Assembly: GCF_000380085.1 (NCBI RefSeq)
Contig: NZ_KB904544.1
Span: 1-63,618 of the forward strand
Length of the DNA: 63,618 nucleotides
Direction: 5' to 3'
From: Streptococcus merionis DSM 19192
GTDB taxonomy: Bacteria > Bacillota > Bacilli > Lactobacillales > Streptococcaceae
Each line of letters begins with the position of its first letter. The stretch's first letter is position 1. This document shows positions 16,273 to 24,726 of this stretch, piece by piece. The notes under the pieces were generated by a model. The model was not told the origin of the DNA. It was given only the letters and a program-made list of their open reading frames with translations, and did not search any database. The position numbers and the translations under genes were made by a program.

Positions 16273-17361
16273 ATGACTAAATTAAATGCAATTACGTTAC
16301 CGAACGGAGCAACTCTTCGGAATCCTCTGATGATGGCTCCAATGACCACACAACTGAGTTTTTATAATGGCCAGGTGACCAAAGATGAAATTGAATATTA
16401 TGCTAATCGTGCTAAGGATGTTGGTGCAGTAATCGTTGGAGCGGCCAATGTTCAAGCTGTTGGAAAAGGTTGGCATGGGGAGCTTGGGATTTACGATGAT
16501 TCCTTTCTTCCAGGTCTTAGTCAGTTAGCTAAGGAAATAAAAGCCAGAGGAGCTAAAGCGATTATTCAAATATTTCATGCAGGAAGAATGACCAATCGTG
16601 ACATTTTAAGTGGTGAGCAACCAGTTTCGGCTAGCGCAGTTCCTGCTTTACGTCCAAATGCAGAGACTCCTCGTGAGCTTAGTCAAGAAGAAATTATACA
16701 ATTAATTGAAGATTTTAAGTTAGCAACAAGGCGAGCAATTCAGGCAGGATTTGATGGTGTTGAAATTCACGGAGCCAATACTTACATCATCCAACAATTC
16801 TTTTCACCACATTCAAACCGTCGTACAGATGAGTGGGGTGGAACACAGGAGAAACGTTTCAAATTTATCAATGATTTAGTTGATGGCATCTTGCAAACAG
16901 TGGCTGATTTTTCTAATCAAGAGTTTATTGTCGGGTATCGGTTTTCTCCTGAAGAGTTTGAAGATCCAGGATTGCGAATGGATGACTGTTTCTATTTATT
17001 AGAGCATCTATCCCAGAAAAAACTTGATTATCTTCACCTATCTACTAATGATTATAATAGAATCTCTCAAGAAGAAGCGTATGCAAATAAATCTATTTTA
17101 AACTATGTTTCTAAACACTTGAATAAAAAAGTTCCCTTAGTGGGAGTAGGTGGTGTAGAGACAATTGAGCATGTTGAAGATATCTTACAGCATGCCCAAC
17201 TTGTCGCTGTTGGAAGAAGCTTAATCCATGATCCAGACTGGGCAGGAAAAATTTTGAGAGGAAACAGTACAACAAGATTGAAAGAGCTTGGTTTTGATTT
17301 AGAGCAATACTATAAGTATGGTCTGTGGCAATTTGTACAATCATTTCGTTTAGATAAGTAA
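16273..17361 (+). CDS. Old Yellow Enzyme family NADH:flavin oxidoreductase
   Basis: A 362-residue FMN TIM-barrel ene-reductase. It shows the substrate-binding pair as EIHGAN (His...Asn as in classical OYE), then FFSPHSNRRTDEWGG, and the phosphate-binding end VAVGRSLIHDPDW. It would reduce electrophilic alkenes or quinones with NAD(P)H in the cytoplasm; the physiological substrate is unknown. GGGGAC precedes the ATG by about 8 nt. It is the first of three genes close together (9 and 20 nt gaps), with a YdcZ-type transporter and a sugar deacetylase-like protein. Confidence 0.88.
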   Translation: MTKLNAITLPNGATLRNPLMMAPMTTQLSFYNGQVTKDEIEYYANRAKDVGAVIVGAANVQAVGKGWHGELGIYDDSFLPGLSQLAKEIKARGAKAIIQIFHAGRMTNRDILSGEQPVSASAVPALRPNAETPRELSQEEIIQLIEDFKLATRRAIQAGFDGVEIHGANTYIIQQFFSPHSNRRTDEWGGTQEKRFKFINDLVDGILQTVADFSNQEFIVGYRFSPEEFEDPGLRMDDCFYLLEHLSQKKLDYLHLSTNDYNRISQEEAYANKSILNYVSKHLNKKVPLVGVGGVETIEHVEDILQHAQLVAVGRSLIHDPDWAGKILRGNSTTRLKELGFDLEQYYKYGLWQFVQSFRLDK

Positions 17362-17369
17362 GGTAAAGT

Positions 17370-18308
17370 ATGATTATATGGTATTTATTCCCAATACTAA
17401 TGGGAGCAAGTATTGCTTCACAATCGGCTATCAATTCCAGACTTACACGCTATACATTGAGTCCTTTTTTATCATCAGCGTTTTCCTTCTTTGTTGGATT
17501 AGTATTTCTTCTTTGTCTGCTTTTGATAAACCGAGAAGTCCCTTTTATAGCATTCAATGAGCTCACGAGTCTGCCTTGGTGGGTTTGGATTGGTGGTTTT
17601 ACCGCTGCGTTTGCCTTAACAGTCAATGTCCTTCTTTTTCCGATATTAGGTAGTATGCAGACATCGGTTTTACCTATCCTAGGACAGCTTTTGATGGGAG
17701 TAATCATAGATCAATTTGGTCTGTTTTATCTTTCTCAAAACATTTTAAACACTAGAAAGCTATTAGGTTTAATGATTCTATTTATAGGGACATTGATGGC
17801 TACTGGGGTTTTAGCGAAATCAGATAGAAGAAATCTTCCCACTAAGGAAACAAAATTTAAATTTTGGTGGCAGATGCTCGGCATTTTCGCAGGAATTTTA
17901 ATAGCTATTCAATCAGCGACAAATGCTTATTTAGGCCGTGAAATTGGATCCCCGTTACAAGCTTCTTTCATTTCATTTAATATAGCGTTTTTGGTTACGG
18001 TATTCATTTGTTTTATAACGAAAGTAAAATTCCAAACTGCTATTGATACCTTTAAAAAAGCTAAAGGTGAAGAATGGGTATTCACAGGGGGTATTCTTGG
18101 GGGTTCTTTTGTTTTAGTCAGTTCGTGGTTAGTGCCACTAATTGGTACTGGAAACGTTATAGTTATTTCTCTATTTGGTCAACTAGTGGCTTCAACTGTA
18201 ATTCAACAAATTGGATTATTTCGTTCAGAAGTTAAAAAGGTGAAAGTTGGTCAATTAATTGGATTGCTTCTAATGCTTATTGGTATTATAATCATACGTT
18301 TAAAATAA
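17370..18308 (+). CDS. DMT-superfamily transporter, YdcZ/DUF606 type (duplicated)
   Basis: The 312-residue membrane protein has ten predicted helices in two homologous halves. Each half begins with the GASIASQSAINSRL / GILIAIQSATNAYLGR motif typical of DUF606 proteins. This is the fused form of a family often encoded as two small subunits. The substrate is unknown. It lies 9 nt after the OYE gene and 20 nt before a ChbG-like deacetylase, suggesting transport of a metabolite handled by them. Confidence 0.82.
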   Translation: MIIWYLFPILMGASIASQSAINSRLTRYTLSPFLSSAFSFFVGLVFLLCLLLINREVPFIAFNELTSLPWWVWIGGFTAAFALTVNVLLFPILGSMQTSVLPILGQLLMGVIIDQFGLFYLSQNILNTRKLLGLMILFIGTLMATGVLAKSDRRNLPTKETKFKFWWQMLGIFAGILIAIQSATNAYLGREIGSPLQASFISFNIAFLVTVFICFITKVKFQTAIDTFKKAKGEEWVFTGGILGGSFVLVSSWLVPLIGTGNVIVISLFGQLVASTVIQQIGLFRSEVKKVKVGQLIGLLLMLIGIIIIRLK

Positions 18309-18328
18309 TAAATGAAAGTAGGAAAATT

Positions 18329-19087
18329 ATGTCAAAAAAATTACTGTTGCGCGCGGATGATTTGGGCTATTCTGAGGCGGTCAATTTAGGGATTGTTAAA
18401 GCTTTAGATGGTGGACTGATTAAGAGTTTAGGTGTTATGGTCAATATGCCTGCTACTAAGCACGGTGTGGATTTGATAAAGAGCAAGGTGTATGATATTG
18501 CACTCAGCGTTCATGTCAATATTTGTGCAGAGAAGCCTCTGACTGATCCTGCTTTTATTCCCAGTCTGGTTGATGAGAAAGGTTATTTCAAGTCGTCCAA
18601 AGTCTATCGGGCAAGTCAGGAAGACTTTGTCCAGTTAGATGAAGTGCTTTTAGAAATCGAAGCGCAATACCAGCGTTTTGTAGACTTATTTGGTCGAAAA
18701 CCAGATTATTTTGAAGGTCATGCAGTGTCATCAGCGACCTTCTTTAAAGGATTAGAAATCATTGCAAAAAAGCATGGACTCAAGTATTCGCCCTTCTCCA
18801 TGGGAGGAGAGACAGTCACCATCGGTCAGCATCAAGTCCAATACCGCATGGACAGTATGCTGCTAGACTATGACCCATTTGAAATGATAAGAGATATGGC
18901 CAATAAAGCAGAAGGCGATGTTGTCCAACTTGGCGTTTTTCATCCAGGGTATTTGGATCATTATATCCTGCAACACTCAAGCCTGCTCAATGCGAGAACA
19001 CTAGAGGTTGAAGTGTTGACAAACCCTGAAACGAAAAAGCACTTAGAAGCAGCAAACGTTGAACTGCTGGATTACCGTGATTTGTAA
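18329..19087 (+). CDS. chbG: ChbG/YdjC-family carbohydrate deacetylase
   Basis: The 252-residue enzyme has the family metal motif RADDLGYSEAVN (Asp-Asp), a His in SVHVNI and the segment PDYFEGHAVSS. Relatives (ChbG of Escherichia coli) remove an N-acetyl group from chitobiose phosphate before a phospho-glycosidase acts. Its place downstream of two PTS systems and a GH1/MupG pair suggests processing of an acetylated phosphosugar. The reading ends at a strong hairpin. Confidence 0.85.
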   Translation: MSKKLLLRADDLGYSEAVNLGIVKALDGGLIKSLGVMVNMPATKHGVDLIKSKVYDIALSVHVNICAEKPLTDPAFIPSLVDEKGYFKSSKVYRASQEDFVQLDEVLLEIEAQYQRFVDLFGRKPDYFEGHAVSSATFFKGLEIIAKKHGLKYSPFSMGGETVTIGQHQVQYRMDSMLLDYDPFEMIRDMANKAEGDVVQLGVFHPGYLDHYILQHSSLLNARTLEVEVLTNPETKKHLEAANVELLDYRDL

Positions 19088-19096
19088 ATGAGAAAG

Positions 19097-19139
19097 AAGA
19101 GGGACAAACAGCTACCATGCCTGTTTGTCCCTCTTTTTT
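19097..19139 (+). terminator. strong convergent terminator
   Basis: A perfect 15-bp stem (19097-19111 with 19121-19135) and a 9-nt loop are followed by a run of T. The complementary strand also ends in purine-rich sequence turned to T, so it probably also stops the LysR gene reading in from the right. Confidence 0.9.
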
Positions 19140-19145
19140 GCTTGT

Positions 19146-20036
19146 CTATAATTGAAATTCCTGTGCTTTTTCCTGATAAATATCCTGCATCAGAAGGACG
19201 AAGTCTGAGAGGGAATGGCGTTGATCAAACTTTTGGGTGACGAGAACACAGTCAAACGACTCCTCGGTTTCAAAGGGAACCCATCTAAATTCATCAGAGA
19301 AGTCCTTGAGGTAGCCAGGGCTTAGACAGATAGCTTGCTCGGCAGCGACACTGACCATGGTAAAATCGTGGGTTGGGCTGTTGAGTGTACTGAGCTTGAC
19401 TTCCTCTAAGACACTTTTTTGAACCCGTCGTAGGGTCTGAGTTGATCCACCATTGACCAAAAGCGTCCGACCAAGCAAATCCTTGGGACGGGCTTTTTTG
19501 AGTTGGGCTAGAGGGTCATCAGGATTGACCAAGAGATAGATATAGCTGGTATATAGCGGATGAATGCTGGCATTGGGGAGTTTTTCAGCCTGATCGCGCG
19601 TGGTGAAAATGATGTCCACTTCGCCCTCACGAAAGGCGGTCAGCCAGTCCTTTTGGCTAATTTCAGGAGTAATCAACACCTCAGGTTGAAGTTCACGAAA
19701 TTCTTTGATGACCTCAGGCAAAAAGTAGAGGTGGGAGCGTAGGTCAAAACCGATAGTCAGATTCTCACTATACTGATTAGAGAAATTTTGCCCCTGCTCA
19801 ATAGCCAGTTGCAGCTGCTGACGAATATTTATCAGTTGCTGGTAAAATTGTTGTCCTGCTGGGGTCAAACGAACCGTTTTCCCAATTCGCTCAAAAATTA
19901 AAAAACCAATTTCCTCTTCTACCGTTTTGATTTGGTAAGAAAGAGCGGGCTGGGAAATGAAGAGATTCTCAGCTGCGCGATTAAAGTTTAAGGTTTGAGC
20001 GACCTCGATGACATAGTCCATTTGTTTGGTGTTCAT
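19146..20036 (-). CDS. LysR-type transcriptional regulator
   Basis: The 296-residue protein starts with a winged HTH (MNTKQMDYVIEVAQTLNFNRAAE...SQPALSYQIKTVEEE) and continues into a two-lobed effector domain. It is divergent from an aldo/keto reductase gene with 219 bp between, so that gene and its followers are the likely targets. The effector is unknown. The start ATG is preceded by AGGAG on the minus strand (complement of CTCCTA). Confidence 0.92.
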   Translation of the reverse strand: MNTKQMDYVIEVAQTLNFNRAAENLFISQPALSYQIKTVEEEIGFLIFERIGKTVRLTPAGQQFYQQLINIRQQLQLAIEQGQNFSNQYSENLTIGFDLRSHLYFLPEVIKEFRELQPEVLITPEISQKDWLTAFREGEVDIIFTTRDQAEKLPNASIHPLYTSYIYLLVNPDDPLAQLKKARPKDLLGRTLLVNGGSTQTLRRVQKSVLEEVKLSTLNSPTHDFTMVSVAAEQAICLSPGYLKDFSDEFRWVPFETEESFDCVLVTQKFDQRHSLSDFVLLMQDIYQEKAQEFQL

Positions 20037-20084
20037 TTGGCAATCTCCTAATAAAATAATTTTATCGATTATAAAAAATGTGTA

Positions 20085-20114
20085 TTGGATAATTTTATTA
20101 TAGAGGATTATAAT
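20085..20114 (+). promoter_or_regulatory. promoter TTGGAT-18-TATAAT in the LysR/AKR intergenic region
   Basis: -35 TTGGAT (20085-20090) and -10 TATAAT (20109-20114) point to the aldo/keto reductase gene, leaving a leader of about 135 nt. AT-rich dyads just upstream (around TTTTATCGATTATAAAA) are candidates for LysR binding. Confidence 0.5.
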
Positions 20115-20255
20115 AGATTTATCAAGTGAGGGAGAAATGCTGGTATGATGATGATCTAGCTTTGCTTCATTTCATCTGATACTTGTTAAAATCTTATGAG
20201 GAGAATACTATTTGAGACTGCTTAGCGGTTTGAAGTTAATGTAAAGGAGAAAATA

Positions 20256-21224
20256 ATGCAGTATATCAATCTTGGAAAAACAGGTCTTAAGGTATCGCGC
20301 TTAGCCTTGGGCTGTATGAGTTTTGGTTCGCCCGATTCTGGAGGCATTTCTGGGAATGTTCCAGAAGAAGAGGCACGTGAGATTATCAAATATGCGCTTG
20401 ATGCGGGGATTAACTTTTTTGACACAGCCAATTATTATGGCCTTGGTCTGAGTGAAGAGATTCTCGGTCGTACTCTGAAAGACTTTGCTCGCCGTGAAGA
20501 GGTAGTCATTGCGACCAAGCTCTACTATCCTATGCACGATGGGGCTAATGCCAAGGGACTATCTCGCAAGGCTATTTTTGATGAGGTAGAAAATTCTCTT
20601 CGTCGATTAGGAACTGACTATATTGACCTTTACATCATTCATCGGTGGGATTACACGACACCGATTGAAGAGACCATGGAGGCCCTCAATGATCTAGTCC
20701 GTATGGGAAAAGTTCGCTACATTGGAGCGTCAGCCATGTATGCTTGGCAATTTGTCAAGGCAAACAGCATCGCAGAGAAAAATGGTTGGGCTAAGTTTGT
20801 CTCTATGCAAAATACTATCAACCTGATCTATCGTGAGGAAGAAAAAGAGATGTTGCCAATGTGTGTCTCAGAAGGGATTGCGCTTACACCATTCTCACCG
20901 TTAGCACACGGAGCTTTGACAGCGCCAGCTGAGCGCTTGCGCGATTTTCCTGTCGCTCAAAACCAAAGTGACTATGTGCTGGAGCAAGATGCTGAAATCG
21001 TTCGTCGTACTCGCGAAATTGCCAATAAGTACAAGGTAAGCCCTGCGCAGGTTGCCATGGCATGGGTTTACACCAAGCCTGGCATGACTTCGGCTTTGGT
21101 AGGAGGTAGCAAGGTTAAGTATGTCCAAGAAGCGATTGACGCTCTTGATTTAGTGTTAAGGCCTGAGGACATCGCCTACCTTGAAGCGCCTTACGTCCCC
21201 CACACGCAGTACGGGTTCCGCTAG
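20256..21224 (+). CDS. aldo/keto reductase
   Basis: A 322-residue TIM-barrel NADPH-dependent reductase of carbonyl compounds. The catalytic tetrad is visible as Asp56 (FFDTANYYG), Tyr61, Lys88 (IATKLY) and His129 (YIIHRWDY). The cofactor end is TSALVGGSKV. AAAGGAG stands ahead of the ATG. It is divergent from a LysR regulator and immediately followed, without a base between, by the NTF2-like gene. The substrate cannot be inferred. Confidence 0.92.
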   Translation: MQYINLGKTGLKVSRLALGCMSFGSPDSGGISGNVPEEEAREIIKYALDAGINFFDTANYYGLGLSEEILGRTLKDFARREEVVIATKLYYPMHDGANAKGLSRKAIFDEVENSLRRLGTDYIDLYIIHRWDYTTPIEETMEALNDLVRMGKVRYIGASAMYAWQFVKANSIAEKNGWAKFVSMQNTINLIYREEEKEMLPMCVSEGIALTPFSPLAHGALTAPAERLRDFPVAQNQSDYVLEQDAEIVRRTREIANKYKVSPAQVAMAWVYTKPGMTSALVGGSKVKYVQEAIDALDLVLRPEDIAYLEAPYVPHTQYGFR

Positions 21225-21731
21225 ATGAGAGATCGCAGTAAACTACTGGTTGTTGCTCTGCTTACTTTTTTTCTACTAGCTCTTTTGGCTTTTGGGAAAT
21301 GGCAGAGCAGGCCAGCTTATAGGAGTGAAAAAACGGATATAATCCAGACACAAGGAGATGACATGACAGAGCAAATCCTAAAAGAACTTTTTGCCCAAGT
21401 GAATACAGCCATGGTTCAGAAAGATACAGCTAGCCTAGAGGCCATCTTAACGGACGACATGACGTTAACCCACATGACAGGCTACGTCCAGCCCAAGGTA
21501 GAATGGTTGGAGGACATCGCCTCAGAAGAAATGCGTTATTACAGTTCTACCAATGAAGCGACATACGATATTGTCATCGATGGTGACAGGGCTAGTCTGA
21601 CCAGTCATGATTTGGTTGAGGCTTCTATCTGGGGAAGTGCTCGCAACACTTGGCGGCTTAAAATGAAGGTGGACTTTGTGCAGATCGATGGCCAGTGGTA
21701 CATCAGTAAACAAGTCGCTTCAACTTATTAG
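21225..21731 (+). CDS. SnoaL/NTF2-like (DUF4440) protein with N-terminal membrane anchor
   Basis: The frame opens right after the reductase stop (TAGATG). It encodes a basic N-terminus and one hydrophobic helix (LLVVALLTFFLLALLAF), then a 122-residue NTF2-like alpha+beta domain (MTEQILKELFAQVNTAM...WYISKQVASTY). An internal ATG at 21363 with a strong AAGGAG would give the soluble domain alone. Both forms may be made. NTF2-like domains bind small ligands or act as simple isomerases; the role here is unknown. Confidence 0.72.
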   Translation: MRDRSKLLVVALLTFFLLALLAFGKWQSRPAYRSEKTDIIQTQGDDMTEQILKELFAQVNTAMVQKDTASLEAILTDDMTLTHMTGYVQPKVEWLEDIASEEMRYYSSTNEATYDIVIDGDRASLTSHDLVEASIWGSARNTWRLKMKVDFVQIDGQWYISKQVASTY

Positions 21732-21753
21732 TTCATTAGAAAGAAGGAAGAAT

Positions 21754-22332
21754 ATGACAAAAGTAACTATTATTGGTGCCACAGGCTCTCTAGGGAGAGC
21801 AGTAACGGAAACTCTCTTAGCTGAAACTGATGTTCGGCTCACTCTTTTTTCACGGACAGCTCACCGCTTGCCAGTCCATGATCGAGCGACTATCATAGCA
21901 GGTTCGACAGCTGACAGTGATCAGTTAGAAGCGGCAGTCGCAGGAGCAGATCTGGTCTTTGTAGCCTTATCTGGTAATCTGCCTCAGATGACCGAGCAGG
22001 TCATTGCTGCCATGAAGAGTACAGGAACGAATCGGCTCGTCTTCATCTCATCTTATGGGATTTACGGGGAGATTGACGGTCGCCCAGCGTTTGATAACAT
22101 TTTACAACCTTACCGTAAGGCAGCGGATTTGGTGGAGCAATCTGATCTTGACTATACAGTGCTTCGTCCAGGTTGGTTTGACAATGGACTTGACACAAAC
22201 TACCAATTGATTCCTAAAGGTGAGACCATTTATGGTCACGATATTTCCAGAAAAAGCATCGCTGATTTGGTCAAGCGTATCGCTTTAGACCCGACCTTGT
22301 TTGTTAAAGAAAACCTTGGTATCGTTCGATAA
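21754..22332 (+). CDS. NAD(P)-binding atypical SDR/NmrA-like protein
   Basis: The 192-residue protein has a Rossmann start TKVTIIGATGSLGRAV (GxxGxxG), NLPQM, the FISSYGIYGE stretch in place of the SDR active region, and LDYTVLRPGWFDNG. Members act as NAD(P)H-sensing or flavin/quinone reductase-like proteins. AAGGAAG lies upstream of ATG 21754. It belongs with the reductase and NTF2-like genes and ends at a terminator. Confidence 0.85.
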   Translation: MTKVTIIGATGSLGRAVTETLLAETDVRLTLFSRTAHRLPVHDRATIIAGSTADSDQLEAAVAGADLVFVALSGNLPQMTEQVIAAMKSTGTNRLVFISSYGIYGEIDGRPAFDNILQPYRKAADLVEQSDLDYTVLRPGWFDNGLDTNYQLIPKGETIYGHDISRKSIADLVKRIALDPTLFVKENLGIVR

Positions 22333-22338
22333 CATAAG

Positions 22339-22399
22339 CCCAAGTGATGGTGAGATCTGTACCAGATTAATCACCAAGTACTTGGGGTTTTCTTTTTTT
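22339..22399 (+). terminator. strong intrinsic terminator
   Basis: CCCAAGT...ACTTGGG (22339-22345 with 22380-22386) with an inner TGGTGA/TCACCA pairing, followed by TTTTCTTTTTTT. Confidence 0.85.
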
Positions 22400-22417
22400 A
22401 TAAAATAGTAAAAATAT

Positions 22418-22446
22418 TTGACTATTTACGACAAGCATGTTAAACT
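22418..22446 (+). promoter_or_regulatory. promoter TTGACT-17-TAAACT
   Basis: -35 TTGACT (22418-22423), 17-bp spacer, -10 TAAACT (22441-22446). It heads the long operon that runs to the terminator at 28570. Confidence 0.65.
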
Positions 22447-22706
22447 GTGAATCATAAAGTAAAATGTTTTTACAAAAATAAACATGTTTATTAAATTAAA
22501 AAGCTAGGACTAGCTCAGTGATGTTTGAAGTAGCGGACATCTGAGATTTTGATATATTTCTTAATGACCGTTGGAGCTTACAAAATTTAACTTCAGTCTA
22601 AAATTTCGTGGAGAAACGACTTGGAGTGTGAACCGTTTTTGTTCGCTTCCCTATTTTTCAGATAGCATTCTGTTCGGTTTTATATTTTTACAGCAAGGAG
22701 GATTTT
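22447..22706 (+). other. long untranslated leader with several hairpins
   Basis: About 250 nt separate the promoter from the first start codon, without a coding frame. Dyads seen: AGCTAG-GA-CTAGCT near 22501, CTCAG-TG-ATGT with ACAT-CT-GAG near 22516-22547, and GGA(GTGT)GAAC with GTTC(GCTT)CC near 22624-22650 followed by CTATTTTT. No known riboswitch consensus is recognised. Confidence 0.5.
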
Positions 22707-23321
22707 ATGAAAAAAGAATTTGCTATGCAAAAAGAGTTTTTTGAGGCGATACACACCCGAGTGACTGAGAGAATGCTTGATGGGGAACAAGTCCTCCAAG
22801 TTGAAAAGATAGAGAAAATCTGGGACTTTGATGAAAACACCTATGCCAAGCTTAAGCATTTCACTTTTACAAATGGCACCATTGAAGTCAGTGTGCGCAG
22901 TCAGCTGTTACCCGATGCACCTGCTTTAGCACGAGGTTTTATCGGTTTGGCTTTTCGAATTGACGATAATGATAGTCGGTTTGAGTCTTTCTATATCCGT
23001 CCGACGAATGGCAATCACAGCGATCTTGTTCGTGCTAATCGTGCTAGCCAGTATTTTGCATATCCCGACTACAAGTTCGATTATTTCCGTGAACAAGGCA
23101 TTACCGACTACGAAGCGCCAGCTGAAATTGCTCTAGATGAGTGGATTGTCCTCAAAGCAGAGATTTCAGGTCAGCAGGCCGTCTTTTACGTTAATGGCAA
23201 GAAAATCCTTGAAGTAGCAGATCTAAAGCTAGGAGCTGACCAGTCAGGAAATATCGGTCTTTTTGTCGATATTGGTACACGAGGCTTTTTCAAGGATCTC
23301 AAAGTAATCTCTATAGACTAG
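22707..23321 (+). CDS. concanavalin A-like (LamG/DUF1080-like) protein
   Basis: I do not recognise a precise family for this 204-residue protein. Its pattern (TNGTIEVSVRSQ, GFIGLAFRIDD, FESFYIRPTNG, VFYVNGKKILEV, GNIGLFVDIGTRGFFKDLKV) is that of a jelly-roll lectin/glucanase-type beta sandwich. It has no signal peptide, so it is probably cytoplasmic. AAGGAGG lies ahead of the ATG. It is the first gene of an operon with an oxidoreductase, a MarR regulator and an osmoprotectant transporter. Ligand unknown. Confidence 0.6.
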   Translation: MKKEFAMQKEFFEAIHTRVTERMLDGEQVLQVEKIEKIWDFDENTYAKLKHFTFTNGTIEVSVRSQLLPDAPALARGFIGLAFRIDDNDSRFESFYIRPTNGNHSDLVRANRASQYFAYPDYKFDYFREQGITDYEAPAEIALDEWIVLKAEISGQQAVFYVNGKKILEVADLKLGADQSGNIGLFVDIGTRGFFKDLKVISID

Positions 23322-23333
23322 AAAGGGCAAGCG

Positions 23334-24302
23334 ATGAAAGCTATTGTTGTTGAAGCGCCTGGAGATACCAGTGTTTTACAGGTCAAGGATGTGCCTAAAC
23401 CTGAAGTCAAGTCAGGCTGGTCTCTGATTAAGGTCAAGGGGTTTGGCATTAATCGCTCGGAAATCTTTACCCGTCAGGGCCTATCACCAAGTGTGCGTTT
23501 TCCTCGTATCTTAGGCATTGAGTGTGTTGGAGTTATCGAAGAGACCACAGATGATAGTCGCTTGCCTTTAGGCCAGACAGTAGTTTCTATCATGGGCGAG
23601 ATGGGGCGCGACTTTGATGGTTCTTACGCTGAGTATGTTCTCTTACCCAATAGCCAGATTTACCCCATCAAGACTCATTTGGCCTGGTCAACTTTGGCTA
23701 CTATTCCTGAGACTTATTACACAGCCTATCTGGCGCTTTTGAGTTTACAGCTTAAGCCGACAGACCAGATTCTGGTTCGCGGTGCGACTAGTGGTGTCGG
23801 TGTGGCCTTTGCCCAGCTCCTCAAAGCCCAGTTTCCAGCGTCTCATTTGACAGGTTCAAGCCGTTCTTTAAAAAAGGCAGAGCAGTTAAGACTGGCTGGG
23901 TTTGATGAGGTGATTTTGGACTTGGAAGGTGTCTTGCAGACCGAGGATCATTTTGATAAGGTTTTGGAATTGATTGGTCCCAAGACAATCAAAAATAGCC
24001 TCAAGCACACCAGAGACTATGGGATTGTCTGCTCAACTGGCCAGCTAGGAGGTCAGTGGTATCTGGAAGACTTCGATCCTATTATGGAGTTGCAAGGCAA
24101 TCGTTACCTGACCACAGCTTACTCAGGCCGAGTGTCTCAGGAAACCTTGCAGGAGCTATTTGACTATATTGAAAGCTACCAAGTGTCCGTTAAACCCGAA
24201 GCTATCTACCGTTTGGAAGAGATCGCTAAAGCGCATGCGCGCATGGAATCCAGTCATTCTTTTGGTAAAAATATTGTCTTATTGGAGGACGATGATGTTT
24301 AA
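23334..24302 (+). CDS. zinc-independent MDR (quinone oxidoreductase-like) dehydrogenase
   Basis: The 322-residue medium-chain dehydrogenase has the N-terminal GroES-like fold (MKAIVVEAPGDTSVLQV) and the nucleotide site RGATSGVGVAFAQLL. It lacks the catalytic-zinc Cys/His set, as in the NADPH:quinone reductase branch. It would reduce quinones or enones. Its stop overlaps the start of the MarR gene by 8 nt. Confidence 0.88.
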   Translation: MKAIVVEAPGDTSVLQVKDVPKPEVKSGWSLIKVKGFGINRSEIFTRQGLSPSVRFPRILGIECVGVIEETTDDSRLPLGQTVVSIMGEMGRDFDGSYAEYVLLPNSQIYPIKTHLAWSTLATIPETYYTAYLALLSLQLKPTDQILVRGATSGVGVAFAQLLKAQFPASHLTGSSRSLKKAEQLRLAGFDEVILDLEGVLQTEDHFDKVLELIGPKTIKNSLKHTRDYGIVCSTGQLGGQWYLEDFDPIMELQGNRYLTTAYSGRVSQETLQELFDYIESYQVSVKPEAIYRLEEIAKAHARMESSHSFGKNIVLLEDDDV

Positions 24303-24726
24303 AGCAAAACAATACGCTCGCTTGCGCGACCAACAATTTTCCCTCTATGAACAATACGCTAGACAGCACGGTATGAATTATAAAGGGCTGCTCATTCTTC
24401 TTTGGCTGTATAACAATCCAGCAGGCATTTCTCAAAAAACGCTCTGTGATAGGACTTATTCGACCAAGCAAGTGGTCTACGCCATCATTCAGAATTACAT
24501 CCAAAAAGGCTATGCCAAGTTGAAAAATTCAGTGTCGGACAAGCGCAGGAAATTAGTGGTTTTGACAGAAGAGGGGCGAGCTTATGCGGCTGAGATTGTC
24601 GCGCCGCTAGACGCTATGGAAGAAAAGGCTATGGCCCAATTAACAAAAGAGCAAATAGAAGCACTCTTTGCGGCTACTGTTTGTTTTACCAAATATTTAG
24701 GAGAACTTATGGAGGAGCGAAAATGA
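24295..24726 (+). CDS. MarR-family transcriptional regulator
   Basis: The 143-residue winged-helix protein (QHGMNYKGLLILLWLYNN, KTLCDRTYSTKQVVYAIIQNY, SDKRRKLVVLTEEGRAYA) resembles MarR regulators that respond to phenolic or electrophilic ligands. GGAGGA precedes ATG 24295, which lies inside the end of the dehydrogenase gene. It overlaps the next gene by ATGA. It is likely to control this operon, though no clear palindromic operator is visible at the promoter. Confidence 0.85.
   Translation: MFKAKQYARLRDQQFSLYEQYARQHGMNYKGLLILLWLYNNPAGISQKTLCDRTYSTKQVVYAIIQNYIQKGYAKLKNSVSDKRRKLVVLTEEGRAYAAEIVAPLDAMEEKAMAQLTKEQIEALFAATVCFTKYLGELMEERK

Noticed and set aside
22447..22706. Known riboswitch in the long leader
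   Set aside because: None of the conserved cores that I know (TPP, FMN, purine, SAM, T-box specifier and GGTGG antiterminator) is visible.
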